Assembly: GCF_003002825.1 (NCBI RefSeq)
Contig: NZ_PVTE01000002.1
Span: forward strand, 310,001 to 374,000
Length of the DNA stretch: 64,000 nucleotides
From: Spirosoma oryzae
GTDB lineage: Bacteria; Bacteroidota; Bacteroidia; Cytophagales; Spirosomataceae
Reading direction: 5' to 3'
Position 1 is the first letter of the stretch. Each line of letters starts with the position of its first letter. Shown here one piece after another: positions 51,113 to 59,565 of this stretch. The translations under genes and the position numbers were made by a program. The notes under the pieces are model-generated. The model worked only from the letters and a program-made list of their open reading frames with translations. It searched no databases and was not told the DNA's origin.

Positions 51113-52915
51113 CTAGCTGATCGGCTCAAACTGAAGTTTAACCAGATTCGCGTAGACGCCATCTTCCAACGTCGCCAGTTCATCGTGCGTACCTGCTTCA
51201 GCAATTTGTCCTTCGCGCAGTACGTAGATTTTATCGACCTTGCGAATAGTGGCCAACCGGTGCGCGATGATAATCGTCGTGCGGTTCTGCATCAGCTCGT
51301 CCAGCGCCGACTGTACCAGTTGTTCCGACTCGGCATCGAGCGAACTCGTTGCTTCGTCGAGTACCAGAATCGCCGGATCTTTCAGGATGGCGCGGGCAAT
51401 AGCGATACGTTGCCGCTGACCGCCCGATAGTTTAACGCCCCGCTCGCCCACGATAGTTTTGAAGCCCTCGGGGAACGACTCGATGAAGTTCAGTGCATTG
51501 GCTTTGCGGGCGGCTTCGCGCACGTCGGCTTCCGTGGCCCCCAGTCGACCATATTGAATGTTCTCCATGATCGTCCCGCCGAACAGAATCACTTCCTGCG
51601 GCACAACGGCGATGTTCTTGCGAAGCTCAGTTAGGTTAAAGCTGGTCAGGTCGCGACCGTCGATGGTGATACGACCGCTGCTCAGGTTGTAGTAGCGCAT
51701 CAGCAGCTGCACCAGCGTCGACTTACCGGCTCCGCTCTGCCCTACCAACGCAATCTTACGGCCGGCGGCAACGTCGAGCGACACACCTTTCAGGACAGGA
51801 ATATCGGGCCGGGCCGGATACGAGAATTTGAGGTTCTCGAACTGTACATTACCCTGCACGGGTACAAACAAGGGCAACTCGTCCGAAGCGTTTACTTCCG
51901 ATGCTTCACCCAGAATTTCCAGAATACGCTCCGACGATCCAACTGTTTTCTGCAACTGGGCGTACAGATCGCCCATACCGGCCACCGAACCACCGATAAA
52001 TGTGGTGTATACGATAAACGTCAGCAGGTCAGAAAAGGGCATTTCGTTGTTCAGCACCAGCGAACCGCCGTACCAGACCACGCCGATAATGCCACCAAAC
52101 AGGGCGAAAATGATGAACGATACGAATATGCCCCGGTATTTAGCTGCGTGCAGGGCTGTGCTGACAACCCGCTGCAAGGCTGAGCCATACCGGTTGATTT
52201 CCAGCCGTTCGTTGGTAAACGCTTTGACGATATTGACCGATTGCAGCGTTTCCTCGACAACGACGTTTGCTTCCGCCAGGTGGTCCTGCGCCCGCTTCGA
52301 CAGCTTGCGGATAAATTTGCCGAAGAAGATAGCCGCAACAATGATAACCGGGAACGTTGCCAGCATGAACAGCGTCAGCTTCCAGGACACGTAGAAGATG
52401 ATGGCCGTACCGATCAGCAGCGTTGCTACCTGCCGGAACAGTTCAGCTACGGTCAGCGTCAGTACGTCCTGCAACTGCGATACGTCGGCCGAAATCCGGC
52501 TCGTGAGTTCACCAACCCGGCGCTGTTCGAAAAAGGGGATCGGCAGCGTAATGATTTTGCTGTACGTGGCCCGACGTACATCGGCCATCGCCCGCTCGCT
52601 GACCTGCGAGAAAAAGTAAATGCGGAAGAACGAAAAAATGGCCTGCGCGACCAGTACGCCCACAAAAAACAGCGTGACCTGGTTGAGCGTGTAGGCTGAT
52701 TTACCCTGAATAACGCTGGTGATCTGCCCGATAAGCAAACCAAAGCTCATCGTCGTTCCCGCCGACAGGATCAGGAACACAAACCCAATGATGTATTGCA
52801 AGCGATAGGGCCGCACGAACTGAAAGATGCTCAGTGCCTTGCGGAACCCTTCTTTTGTTACGCGTTTTTTGTCGGCCTCGTCCGATTCGCTATCGGTACC
52901 TCTTCGTTTAGCCAT
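51113..52915 (-). CDS. ABC exporter, fused membrane and ATPase domains (MsbA-like)
   Basis: 600 residues from ATG 52915 (MAKRRGTDSESDEADKKRV); the longer frame begins with TTG. Six membrane helices in the first 330 residues, then the nucleotide-binding domain with Walker A LVGQSGAGKSTLVQLL, signature LSGGQRQRIAIARAIL and Walker B ILVLDEATSSLD, and the switch IAHRLATIRKVD. Half-transporter working as a homodimer. Substrate unknown: lipid or peptide. gldB lies just upstream on the same strand (40 bases). Confidence 0.93.
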   Translation of the reverse strand: MAKRRGTDSESDEADKKRVTKEGFRKALSIFQFVRPYRLQYIIGFVFLILSAGTTMSFGLLIGQITSVIQGKSAYTLNQVTLFFVGVLVAQAIFSFFRIYFFSQVSERAMADVRRATYSKIITLPIPFFEQRRVGELTSRISADVSQLQDVLTLTVAELFRQVATLLIGTAIIFYVSWKLTLFMLATFPVIIVAAIFFGKFIRKLSKRAQDHLAEANVVVEETLQSVNIVKAFTNERLEINRYGSALQRVVSTALHAAKYRGIFVSFIIFALFGGIIGVVWYGGSLVLNNEMPFSDLLTFIVYTTFIGGSVAGMGDLYAQLQKTVGSSERILEILGEASEVNASDELPLFVPVQGNVQFENLKFSYPARPDIPVLKGVSLDVAAGRKIALVGQSGAGKSTLVQLLMRYYNLSSGRITIDGRDLTSFNLTELRKNIAVVPQEVILFGGTIMENIQYGRLGATEADVREAARKANALNFIESFPEGFKTIVGERGVKLSGGQRQRIAIARAILKDPAILVLDEATSSLDAESEQLVQSALDELMQNRTTIIIAHRLATIRKVDKIYVLREGQIAEAGTHDELATLEDGVYANLVKLQFEPIS

Positions 52916-52955
52916 TGCTTTGCTCGTCAACCGGCAGCTAACCGGTATGCGTTAA

Positions 52956-53936
52956 TTAATCTAGTTGTCCTTTATAGCCTGACTGCTCAAAAATTTGCCG
53001 GGCATCGGCGTTCTGCATCAGTTCCCGGATGCCTACGCTTCGTTTGTCGTAATAGGCACTGACGATACGCCAGCCTACCCAACGACCAATAGCCCCCGGT
53101 GCAGACCGTCCGATCTCGGCCGTGAAGGGCCGTTCGTTCATGTACCGCTGCTTGATTGCCGGGCTCGTCTGATACAGCAGCCGCTCGTCAATGAAATGAC
53201 CCCAGACAATGTCCTGCGCGTTAAACGTTTCGGTCAGTTGCTTGTCTGTATAGCCGATGATCAGACTATCAGGAACGGCTTCTTTGCTGGGCAACATGGT
53301 CCGCGTGAAGACATAGCCTTTACCGTAGTAGATCATGTCGGCCAGCAGCGTCTGATCGGTACGGTTAGTCGCATTATACCGGTCCGATATAGCGAAGATA
53401 ACAGCTGGCACTATGTATTCCGGCTGATACCGGCGTAGAATGTATTGAGGAAACGTTGGACCTACCGGACGATACTTCGATTTGGGACCGGCGAAATAGT
53501 CGATTCCGATAATAACCAGGCTGTCGTTGACAATCAGGTCAGGCCCCATAAAGCCTGTCGCAATCGTTTCGACGTGGGGGGCCTTGAAGTCCGGGAAGTC
53601 TTTTTTGATATTGGCGAAGGCGTCGGCGAGCTGGGTGCGCAATTCACTAAAGTCACCGTACTCATCCTGTAGTTGCTTGTTGAAATCCTGCAAAGCCGGA
53701 TTGTTGACCCGGTCAGTCAATTCCCGGACGAGGGCCGTATCATTACCGGCCTGGTTCGCGTTAAAATACAATTGAGCGACGGCGGGATGCTGATTCAGGA
53801 AGGCGCGGACGTCGTCGGCCGATTTGGCGGCAAACAGTTGCTGATCGAGCCGAACAACCGACACGTCATCGGGTTTTGAGCATGAACACAGCCATAACCC
53901 GCAAAATAGCCCGAGCAGGGCAACGCGTATTTGCAT
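52956..53936 (-). CDS. gldB: Gliding motility lipoprotein GldB
   Basis: 326 residues from ATG 53936 (MQIRVALLGLFCGLWLCSC, lipobox with Cys19). Mature protein has the GldB markers IIGIDYFAGPKSKYRPVGPTFPQYILRRYQPE, the DIVWGHFIDERLLYQTSPAIKQRYM motif and WVGWRIVSAYYDKRS. GldB is an outer-membrane or periplasmic lipoprotein required for gliding in Flavobacterium johnsoniae and conserved in non-gliding Bacteroidetes too. A -7 box overlapping the start of the divergent barrel gene drives it. Confidence 0.9.
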   Translation of the reverse strand: MQIRVALLGLFCGLWLCSCSKPDDVSVVRLDQQLFAAKSADDVRAFLNQHPAVAQLYFNANQAGNDTALVRELTDRVNNPALQDFNKQLQDEYGDFSELRTQLADAFANIKKDFPDFKAPHVETIATGFMGPDLIVNDSLVIIGIDYFAGPKSKYRPVGPTFPQYILRRYQPEYIVPAVIFAISDRYNATNRTDQTLLADMIYYGKGYVFTRTMLPSKEAVPDSLIIGYTDKQLTETFNAQDIVWGHFIDERLLYQTSPAIKQRYMNERPFTAEIGRSAPGAIGRWVGWRIVSAYYDKRSVGIRELMQNADARQIFEQSGYKGQLD

Positions 53937-53968
53937 GAAAATCACCGGTTTTCTATATTGAAAACGTA

Positions 53969-53976
53969 CAAAATTA
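53969..53976 (-). promoter_or_regulatory. -7 box of gldB, overlapping the divergent start codon
   Basis: TAATTTTG on the minus strand covers the A of the ATG (53976) of the plus-strand barrel gene, 32 bases before the gldB ATG. The two genes therefore compete for this site. Confidence 0.55.
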
Positions 53977-54857
53977 TGAAAAAAGTTGCAGGGTTCGGGC
54001 TCATTTCATTGCTTCTGCTGAGTGCGCTCAGTCAGGCGCAGACTAAGTCACCGGCCCTCTACCGGTTGAAAACGAAAGAATCCAGCGTTACTGAGCGACG
54101 ATTTCGAAAAATTCTCGGCGATAATTATGACGGGCAGGATCAGAACCGGCGCGACTACGAGGATGACCGCAAACGGCGCCGTCGGCGGCAAACTACCGGC
54201 CTGAACGACGAAACAGGCCCAGACTACGCCCGCCCGACTCACCTCATCGAAATGGGACTTCGCTTCGCCCCGCACCTCGACCTAAACACGGCCGATGGCT
54301 CGGGGTCGTACTTAGGTTTTCGGAACAATGGCGCGGGCATGCGGTTCAGCGTCGGCCCAACGCTCGACTACTATTTTTTCAAGGATCGCTACGCCTTCAG
54401 CACCGGCTTGTGGTATACGGTGAAACGATCAGGTTTTCAGATGCCGGGGACGTTCGGGCAGTCGCGGTTCAATCCAAATTTACCCGAGCAGGAATCGACT
54501 TATAATCTTCAGTATCTCCAATTGCCGGTTACGGTGAAACTGTTTGCCAATGACATTGCGCCGGGCGTACGACTCTACGTACAAACAGGGGGGCTGCTGA
54601 GTTTGAAGCTAGCCGAGAAAGCGCAGGACAAAGCCCGGAACGGTCTTTACCTGGCCGAAAGCGGTGGCGACCGGCGACAATACGGGTTCGGCGATATTGA
54701 GTTGCTGCTCGGTACGGGTGTGCAGTACAAGCTCAACCGCAACAACGCGCTCAACCTGGGTATCAGCTATCAACGCGGTCTGCTGAACGTTGCCCGTGGG
54801 CGGGAATTAGTATCCAAGAACCGGGTGGTATCGATTGACTTAGGATTCCAGTTTTGA
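53976..54857 (+). CDS. Outer-membrane beta-barrel protein (PorT-like)
   Basis: 293 residues from ATG 53976 (MKKVAGFGLISLLLLSALSQAQ). A charged linker (RRDYEDDRKRRRRRQ) follows, then a barrel with GLRFAPHLDLNTADG, FSVGPTLDYYFFKDRYAFSTGLWYTVKRSGF, TYNLQYLQLPVTVKLFAN and a terminal VVSIDLGFQF, a pattern seen in PorT/SprT-type and 'outer membrane beta-barrel' proteins. The GldB neighbour makes a link to gliding or type IX secretion possible, but the assignment to PorT itself is not established. Confidence 0.75.
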   Translation: MKKVAGFGLISLLLLSALSQAQTKSPALYRLKTKESSVTERRFRKILGDNYDGQDQNRRDYEDDRKRRRRRQTTGLNDETGPDYARPTHLIEMGLRFAPHLDLNTADGSGSYLGFRNNGAGMRFSVGPTLDYYFFKDRYAFSTGLWYTVKRSGFQMPGTFGQSRFNPNLPEQESTYNLQYLQLPVTVKLFANDIAPGVRLYVQTGGLLSLKLAEKAQDKARNGLYLAESGGDRRQYGFGDIELLLGTGVQYKLNRNNALNLGISYQRGLLNVARGRELVSKNRVVSIDLGFQF

Positions 54858-54862
54858 TGGTT

Positions 54863-54985
54863 TTAAACACGGAGGTTTTAGAGGTTTCACAGAGTACACG
54901 GAGGAACAGAAATGTCGGGTTGAAATCCGGTGCTTCTATTTATTCTCTGTTATCTCCGTGAAACCTCCGTGTTCTCTGTGTTTAA
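54863..54985. repeat. Intergenic palindromic repeat, family 1, copy 2
   Basis: AAACACGGAGGTTTTAGAGG...TTCACAGAG on the left, CTCCGTGAAACCTCCGTG...CTCTGTGTTTAAA on the right, around a centre with TGTCGGGTTG (a word also seen in the fur terminator). It separates the convergent barrel and hisF genes. Confidence 0.8.
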
Positions 54986-54989
54986 ATCA

Positions 54990-55745
54990 TCAGATCCGCA
55001 TCTCGACACCTTTACCGCTCAGATAGCCTTTCAGATCTGGAATATCGATTTCGCGGAAGTGGAAGATACTGGCAGCTAGTCCCGCGTCGGCTTTACCCGT
55101 TGTGAAGACATCAACGAAATGGTCCATTGTACCGGCCCCGCCTGACGCGATGACGGGAATGTTGGCCGCACCGGAAATTTGCGCCGTCAACTCGATGGCA
55201 AAACCGGCTTTCGTACCGTCGGCATCCATCGACGTCAGCAGCAGCTCGCCCGCCCCACGCTCCTCAACCTCCTTCGCCCAAGCGATCGTACGTAGTTCGG
55301 TTGGTTTACGACCGCCGTGCGTATGAACGATATGCTCCCCGTCGACGTAGCGTGTGTCGATGGCGACGACCACACACTGACTGCCAAATTCCAGCGCCAG
55401 TTCATTGACCAGGTCGGGATTCCGCACTGCCGATGAATTGATCGAAATTTTATCGGCTCCCGCGTTCAGCAGCGCCGACACATCGGCCACCGACGAAATA
55501 CCGCCCCCGACGGTGAACGGAATATTGATCGTATGTGCGACATTCCTAACCAGTTCGATCAACGTTTTGCGCTCGTCGACGGTGGCCGTGATGTCCAGAA
55601 ACACCAGTTCGTCAGCGCCCTGTTCGGCGTACATAGCAGCCAACGCCACGGGGTCGCCAGCATCGCGCAGATTCACAAAGTTGGTCCCTTTTACGGTGCG
55701 ACCATCTTTTATATCAAGGCAGGGTATGATTCGTTTTGTCAGCAT
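54990..55745 (-). CDS. hisF: Imidazole glycerol phosphate synthase, cyclase subunit
   Basis: 251 residues, (beta/alpha)8 barrel. [32 protein letters not shown] has the catalytic Asp in PCLDIKDG, and [15 protein letters not shown] plus GGAGTMDHF (phosphate-binding) complete the usual set. With HisH it makes IGP and AICAR from PRFAR and ammonia. The start codon overlaps the stop of the preceding GNAT gene by one base (TGATG). Confidence 0.97.
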   Translation of the reverse strand: MLTKRIIPCLDIKDGRTVKGTNFVNLRDAGDPVALAAMYAEQGADELVFLDITATVDERKTLIELVRNVAHTINIPFTVGGGISSVADVSALLNAGADKISINSSAVRNPDLVNELALEFGSQCVVVAIDTRYVDGEHIVHTHGGRKPTELRTIAWAKEVEERGAGELLLTSMDADGTKAGFAIELTAQISGAANIPVIASGGAGTMDHFVDVFTTGKADAGLAASIFHFREIDIPDLKGYLSGKGVEMRI

Positions 55746-56167
55746 CAGTAGCTGTCGATTAGTTTTCGTTGCATATACAGGTTTGGATCGTCAGGCAAAA
55801 CGAAGCCAAACTGCTCATAGAGGGTGTGTGCATCTTTCGTGACCAGCGTCCAGCGCCGAAGTCCCTGCAAATCGGGGTAGTCGATGATGTATTGCACCAG
55901 CCGTTTCGACAACCCTTGCCCGCGCTGTTCTTTCGCCACGAATACGTCTGACAGGTACGCAAAGGTGGTATAGTCGGTAATGACGCGGGCAAAGCCAACC
56001 TGCCGATCATTGTTGTAAATACCAAAGCAGAGCGAGTTATCGATGGCTTTTTGTACCAGTTCCAACGGCATATTTTTCGCCCAGTACGACTCCTGACTTA
56101 GGAACTGATGAATAACCGTCAGATCAAGCCGCGATTTGTCGGTGCTGATTATGTAGTCGTTATCCAT
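55745..56167 (-). CDS. GNAT acetyltransferase inside the his operon
   Basis: 140 residues. [25 protein letters not shown] is the acetyl-CoA-binding motif (RGxGLxxxL) and [18 protein letters not shown] the C-terminal strand. It sits between hisA (2 bases) and hisF (1-base overlap), so it is co-translated with histidine genes. A substrate within the pathway is not known; a role in protein or small-molecule acetylation unrelated to histidine is equally likely. Confidence 0.88.
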   Translation of the reverse strand: MDNDYIISTDKSRLDLTVIHQFLSQESYWAKNMPLELVQKAIDNSLCFGIYNNDRQVGFARVITDYTTFAYLSDVFVAKEQRGQGLSKRLVQYIIDYPDLQGLRRWTLVTKDAHTLYEQFGFVLPDDPNLYMQRKLIDSY

Positions 56168-56169
56168 CG

Positions 56170-56892
56170 CTATGTAGTGGCAAACCGGCTCAGTTCTTTC
56201 AGCGTAACACGGCCTTCGTAAATCGCCTTACCGACGATGACGCCAAACAGGTTCATATCGGCCAGCGTTTCGATATCCGCCATATTGCTGACTCCCCCAC
56301 TGGCAATGATGTTTAATTTGGGCAATTGATCCTGCATGGTACGGTACAGGTCAAACGACGGGCCTTGCAGCAATCCGTCTTTTGCCACGTCGGTACTGAT
56401 GACATACTGAATGCCTTTGTCGACCCAGTTCTGTACGAAATCGTAGACCCAGACATCGGTACCTTCTTCCCAGCCACTGACGGCGATTTTTTCGTTTTTC
56501 GCATCGGCCCCCAGAATAATCTTGTCGGAACCGTGCTGCGACAGCCACCGCTCCATCACGTCGGGCTGTTTCACGGCGATACTGCCACCGGTTATTTGTC
56601 TGGCTCCGCATTCGAAGGCGATCTGCAAATCTTCGTCGGACTGAACGCCACCGCCAAAGTCGACGTGCAGGCTGGTTTTTCCGGCAATCAGTTCCAGCAC
56701 TTTCCAGTTGATAACGCGCTTCGCCTTGGCCCCATCGAGATCGACCAGGTGCAGCCGTGTCAGACCAGCGTCTTCGAACTGCTGGGCGACTTCCAGCGGT
56801 CGGGCGTTGTATTCTTTTTTCTGACTGTAATCGCCCTGCGTCAGCCGGACAGCTTTACCGTCGATGAGATCAATAGCGGGGATGATATGCAT
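56170..56892 (-). CDS. hisA: Phosphoribosylformimino-5-aminoimidazole carboxamide ribotide isomerase
   Basis: 240 residues. IIPAIDLIDGKAVRLTQGDYSQ begins with the catalytic Asp; ISTDVAKDGLLQGPSFDLY holds the second Asp and IIASGGVSNMADIE the phosphate site. It is the third enzyme of the cluster, giving the substrate of HisF-HisH. Confidence 0.97.
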   Translation of the reverse strand: MHIIPAIDLIDGKAVRLTQGDYSQKKEYNARPLEVAQQFEDAGLTRLHLVDLDGAKAKRVINWKVLELIAGKTSLHVDFGGGVQSDEDLQIAFECGARQITGGSIAVKQPDVMERWLSQHGSDKIILGADAKNEKIAVSGWEEGTDVWVYDFVQNWVDKGIQYVISTDVAKDGLLQGPSFDLYRTMQDQLPKLNIIASGGVSNMADIETLADMNLFGVIVGKAIYEGRVTLKELSRFATT

Positions 56893-56898
56893 GGCTTT

Positions 56899-56985
56899 CT
56901 AAACACAGAGAAACAGAGGTTTTCACGGAGAAAACAGAGTCTCTTACTTCCTCTGTGAAAACCTCCGTGACCTCTGTGTTAAATT
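56899..56985. repeat. Intergenic palindromic repeat, family 1, copy 3
   Basis: AACACAGAGAAACAGAGGTTTTCACGGAG pairs with CTCTGTGAAAACCTCCGTGACCTCTGTGTT. It lies inside the his operon between hisH and hisA, so it must be transcribed and could form a stable mRNA hairpin. Confidence 0.85.
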
Positions 56986-57572
56986 TATAACCGTAAGAAG
57001 TTCTCAAGTATTCGCTGGCCGACGTTGCCGCTGATTTCGGCGTGGAACTGGGCCGCGTAGAAGTTGTCGCGGTGCAGCATCGCGCTGAAGGGCCGGCCGT
57101 ATTCGCAGACAGCCGTAGTGTGTTCGCAAACGTCGGCGGCATAGCTATGGACGAAGTAAACGTAGTCGTTTTCCGTCAGACCAGCCGTCAGTGGGCTTTT
57201 CAGCGAATGGATGCTGTTCCAGCCCGTATGCGGCACTTTCAGGCCAACGTCGCCCGGTAGCCGACGAACGTCGATGTCGAAGATGCCCATGCAGGTAGCG
57301 TCGTTTTCTTCCGAGTGACGGCACATCAGCTGCATACCCACGCAGGTACCCAACACCGGCTGTTTAAGCGACGGAATTAGCTTGTCGAGGCCGCGTTGCC
57401 GCAGGTACGCCATGGCCGTACTGGCTTCGCCCACGCCGGGGAAGATCACCTTGTCGGCCGAGCGGATTTCGGCTTCGTCGTCCGTAAGCAGGTAATTGGC
57501 ACCCAGTCGGTCGAGGGCGTACATGACCGACTGTACATTCCCCGCGTTGTATTTGATAATAACCGTTTTCAT
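56985..57572 (-). CDS. hisH: Imidazole glycerol phosphate synthase, glutaminase subunit
   Basis: 195 residues from ATG 57572 (MKTVIIKYNAGNVQSVMYALDRLG). The class I amidotransferase triad is VLGTCVGMQLM (Cys) and AQFHAEISGN (His, Glu); the residues around the His (normally FHPE) read FHAE, a conservative departure. It supplies ammonia to HisF. It is the first gene of this his cluster, behind an attenuator-like leader. Confidence 0.95.
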   Translation of the reverse strand: MKTVIIKYNAGNVQSVMYALDRLGANYLLTDDEAEIRSADKVIFPGVGEASTAMAYLRQRGLDKLIPSLKQPVLGTCVGMQLMCRHSEENDATCMGIFDIDVRRLPGDVGLKVPHTGWNSIHSLKSPLTAGLTENDYVYFVHSYAADVCEHTTAVCEYGRPFSAMLHRDNFYAAQFHAEISGNVGQRILENFLRL

Positions 57573-57660
57573 AAAGCAAAAGCCCGGCTGATAAACCGGG
57601 CTTGGGTATGGCTGTGAGGAAAAATCCAGAAACAATCGTACCGCCCGTCGCTAACGGCGG
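57570..57660 (-). promoter_or_regulatory. Attenuator-like leader of the his operon
   Basis: Downstream of the leader peptide the minus-strand RNA has hairpin 1, CCGCCGT pairing with ACGGGCGG (57660-57641, one bulge), which covers the last codons and stop of the peptide. About 37 bases later hairpin 2, AAGCCCGG / CCGGGCTT (57603-57596 and 57587-57580), is followed by TTTGCTTT, as in an intrinsic terminator, immediately before the hisH ATG. The 3' arm of hairpin 1 (CGGGC) can pair with the 5' arm of hairpin 2 (GCCCG), so the two structures are partly exclusive. Confidence 0.5.
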
Positions 57661-57695
57661 TGATGAACATAGGCAACTGTCTGGTAGTAACTCAT
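57651..57695 (-). CDS. Putative histidine leader peptide (14 residues)
   Basis: ATG-AGT-TAC-TAC-...-CAT-CAC-CGC-CGT-TAG encodes MSYYQTVAYVHHRR. The ATG begins 4 bases after the -7 box. The two adjacent His codons come just before the first hairpin, where a ribosome stalled for charged tRNA-His would block it. Only two His codons is fewer than the proteobacterial his leaders, so the peptide could also sense Tyr or be chance. Confidence 0.45.
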   Translation of the reverse strand: MSYYQTVAYVHHRR

Positions 57696-57699
57696 GTAG

Positions 57700-57730
57700 C
57701 AAAAGTACCGGACGCAGGGCGCAAAATCAA
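57700..57730 (-). promoter_or_regulatory. his operon promoter, TTG-N20-TACTTTTG
   Basis: TACTTTTG (57707-57700) and TTG (57730-57728) on the minus strand, 20 bases apart, the same spacing as the tRNA-Phe promoter. Confidence 0.65.
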
Positions 57731-57748
57731 CCGCTAGCCCGAAACTGG

Positions 57749-58102
57749 CTACGGTTCTATAGGTCGGATTCGTATCTTCTGAGGGGTAACCGTTGTAAAG
57801 TTACCGGTCAGATCATCGACACGCTCCGTCAGTAGTTTGATCAGGAGCTGCTTCATCGTCTCCGTTTCCTTAAACTGGTAACGAAGAAACACAACACTGA
57901 TTCCCCGAACGTTATGTGCGAAGACCCACTCGCCGAAGTCTTTATCTTCAGTCAGGATAATCCGAGCTGGTACGCGCGAGAGAAAAATTACCTCTTCATC
58001 CCGTATACCACTATTTGATTCGTTAATTGAATAAACATCGATACCTCGTTCACGAATCGCTCGAATCAAGGCATGATCAATATTCTCGTCGGCGATAATC
58101 AT
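57749..58102 (-). CDS. DUF5615 PIN-like protein, likely toxin
   Basis: 117 residues. MIIADENIDHALIRAIRERGIDVYSI has the first PIN-type acidic residues, and LTEDKDFGEWVF the next pair, as in DUF5615 (Mut7-C-like RNases). It overlaps the DUF433 gene by 4 bases (ATGA) and is downstream of it, the standard toxin-antitoxin arrangement for this pair. Nuclease activity is likely from family but not shown. Confidence 0.85.
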   Translation of the reverse strand: MIIADENIDHALIRAIRERGIDVYSINESNSGIRDEEVIFLSRVPARIILTEDKDFGEWVFAHNVRGISVVFLRYQFKETETMKQLLIKLLTERVDDLTGNFTTVTPQKIRIRPIEP

Positions 58103-58332
58103 GCTGCGTTGAGCATAATAACTTCTTCACTCGCTAGCACATTCGACGCATATTGGAACACGGCTAATAGATCATCGAGTGTAAGCGTCGGATACATTGC
58201 CAGCAAATCGGTAGTAGTAGCCCCTTCCGAAAGTTTGCGTAGCAGCAACTCAACCGTAATGCGAGTACCTCGTATAACTGGTTTACCCAGCATAACCCGG
58301 TAATCGGCGTGAATGCGATCGGTATAATTCAT
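58099..58332 (-). CDS. DUF433 antitoxin-like protein
   Basis: 77 residues. GKPVIRGTRITVELLLRKLSEGATTTDLLAMYPTLTLDDLLAVFQYA is the DUF433 helix-turn-helix signature. Precedes and overlaps the DUF5615 gene; probably binds its own promoter and neutralises the toxin. Confidence 0.9.
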   Translation of the reverse strand: MNYTDRIHADYRVMLGKPVIRGTRITVELLLRKLSEGATTTDLLAMYPTLTLDDLLAVFQYASNVLASEEVIMLNAA

Positions 58333-58365
58333 AGCTATGCAATGTAATCAGTAATCGAACTGTCT

Positions 58366-58416
58366 CAAAAAGCGGGATGCTATTTGTAGGGTCGTTTAAA
58401 CAAATAGCATCCCGCT
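58366..58416 (-). terminator. Terminator of the LLM oxidoreductase gene
   Basis: Perfect 16-bp stem (58371-58386 with 58401-58416), 14-base loop, then TTTTTGAGA on the minus strand. Confidence 0.9.
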
Positions 58417-58428
58417 GTTCGAGCCACC

Positions 58429-59487
58429 TTATACAGTAACCGTTTCGACTGATGTCGACTGCAGGGCTTTGCGAACCGCCGGGGCGACTTTCGTCCCGAA
58501 CAGTTCGATAGACCGTAGGTTTTGCTTATGCGAAATCAGATGACCACCAATCATCTGGCCCAGATAACGCGTGTTCTGAAACAGCTCGTGGAAATGCAGA
58601 ATCTTGTCGATTACCTGCTGCGGACTACCAACCATGAGCGGTCCGTATTTCCGCGTCTGCTCGTACTGCTCACGGCTGATGGGGGGCCAGCCCCGCTCCC
58701 GCCCAACCCGGTTCATCAACAGCTCATAGGGTGGCCAGAACTCGTTCGATGCCTGCTGCGAATCGTCGGCGATGTAGAACTGCGAGTTGGCTGCCAGTTG
58801 TAGCTTAGTCACATCGTGGCCCGCCTGCGCAGCCGATTCCCGGTACAGATTTATGAATGGTACGAACCGTTCGGGTGTACCGCCTAACATGGCTACTGTC
58901 ATCGGTAGATTAAGCCGACCCGCCCGAACCGCCGATGCGGGCGTACCACCCACGGCAATCCAGATCGGTAGTTTTTCCTGCAAGGGACGCGGGTAGATGC
59001 CAGCCTGTTTCAGCGGTGCCCGGAGCTTACCAGACCACGTAACTTTTTCACTTTCGTTGATAGCCAATAGCAGGTTTAGCTTCTCCGTAAACAACTCATT
59101 GTAGTCGCTCAGGTCGTAGCCAAACAGCGGAAACGACTCGGTAAAGGAGCCTCGCCCAGCCAGAATCTCCGCCCGACCGTTCGAGATCAGATCCAGCGTA
59201 GCGAAATTCTGAAACGTGCGTACCGGATCGGCGGAACTCAGCACCGTTACCGCGCTCGATAGTCGGATGGTTTTGGTTTGAGCCGCAGCCGCAGCCAGTA
59301 TCACTTCGGGAGCCGAGATAATAAAGTCGGGGCGGTGGTGCTCGCCCAGCGCAAACACGTCGAGCCCAACCTCGTCGGCCAGTTTTATTTCTTCCAGCAG
59401 GTCCTGCATCCGCTGATGCGCATTGACGGCCTGCCCTGCTTTATTATCGGGATTTACCTCTCCGAAACTACTAATACCGAGTTCCAT
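58429..59487 (-). CDS. LLM-class flavin-dependent oxidoreductase
   Basis: 352 residues, luciferase-like barrel: MELGISSFGE, EVGLDVFALGEHHRPDFIISAPEVILAAAAAQTKTIRLSSAV and GRAEILAGRGSFTESFPLFGYDL are family features. Uses reduced FMN or F420-like flavin for a monooxygenase or reductase reaction; substrate unknown. Monocistronic. Confidence 0.88.
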   Translation of the reverse strand: MELGISSFGEVNPDNKAGQAVNAHQRMQDLLEEIKLADEVGLDVFALGEHHRPDFIISAPEVILAAAAAQTKTIRLSSAVTVLSSADPVRTFQNFATLDLISNGRAEILAGRGSFTESFPLFGYDLSDYNELFTEKLNLLLAINESEKVTWSGKLRAPLKQAGIYPRPLQEKLPIWIAVGGTPASAVRAGRLNLPMTVAMLGGTPERFVPFINLYRESAAQAGHDVTKLQLAANSQFYIADDSQQASNEFWPPYELLMNRVGRERGWPPISREQYEQTRKYGPLMVGSPQQVIDKILHFHELFQNTRYLGQMIGGHLISHKQNLRSIELFGTKVAPAVRKALQSTSVETVTV

Positions 59488-59565
59488 ATATTTCCAGAAG
59501 TATTAGATGTAGATACATCATTTTAATTACTAACACAGTCGCTTTACAAAACGTGCCCGTATCCA

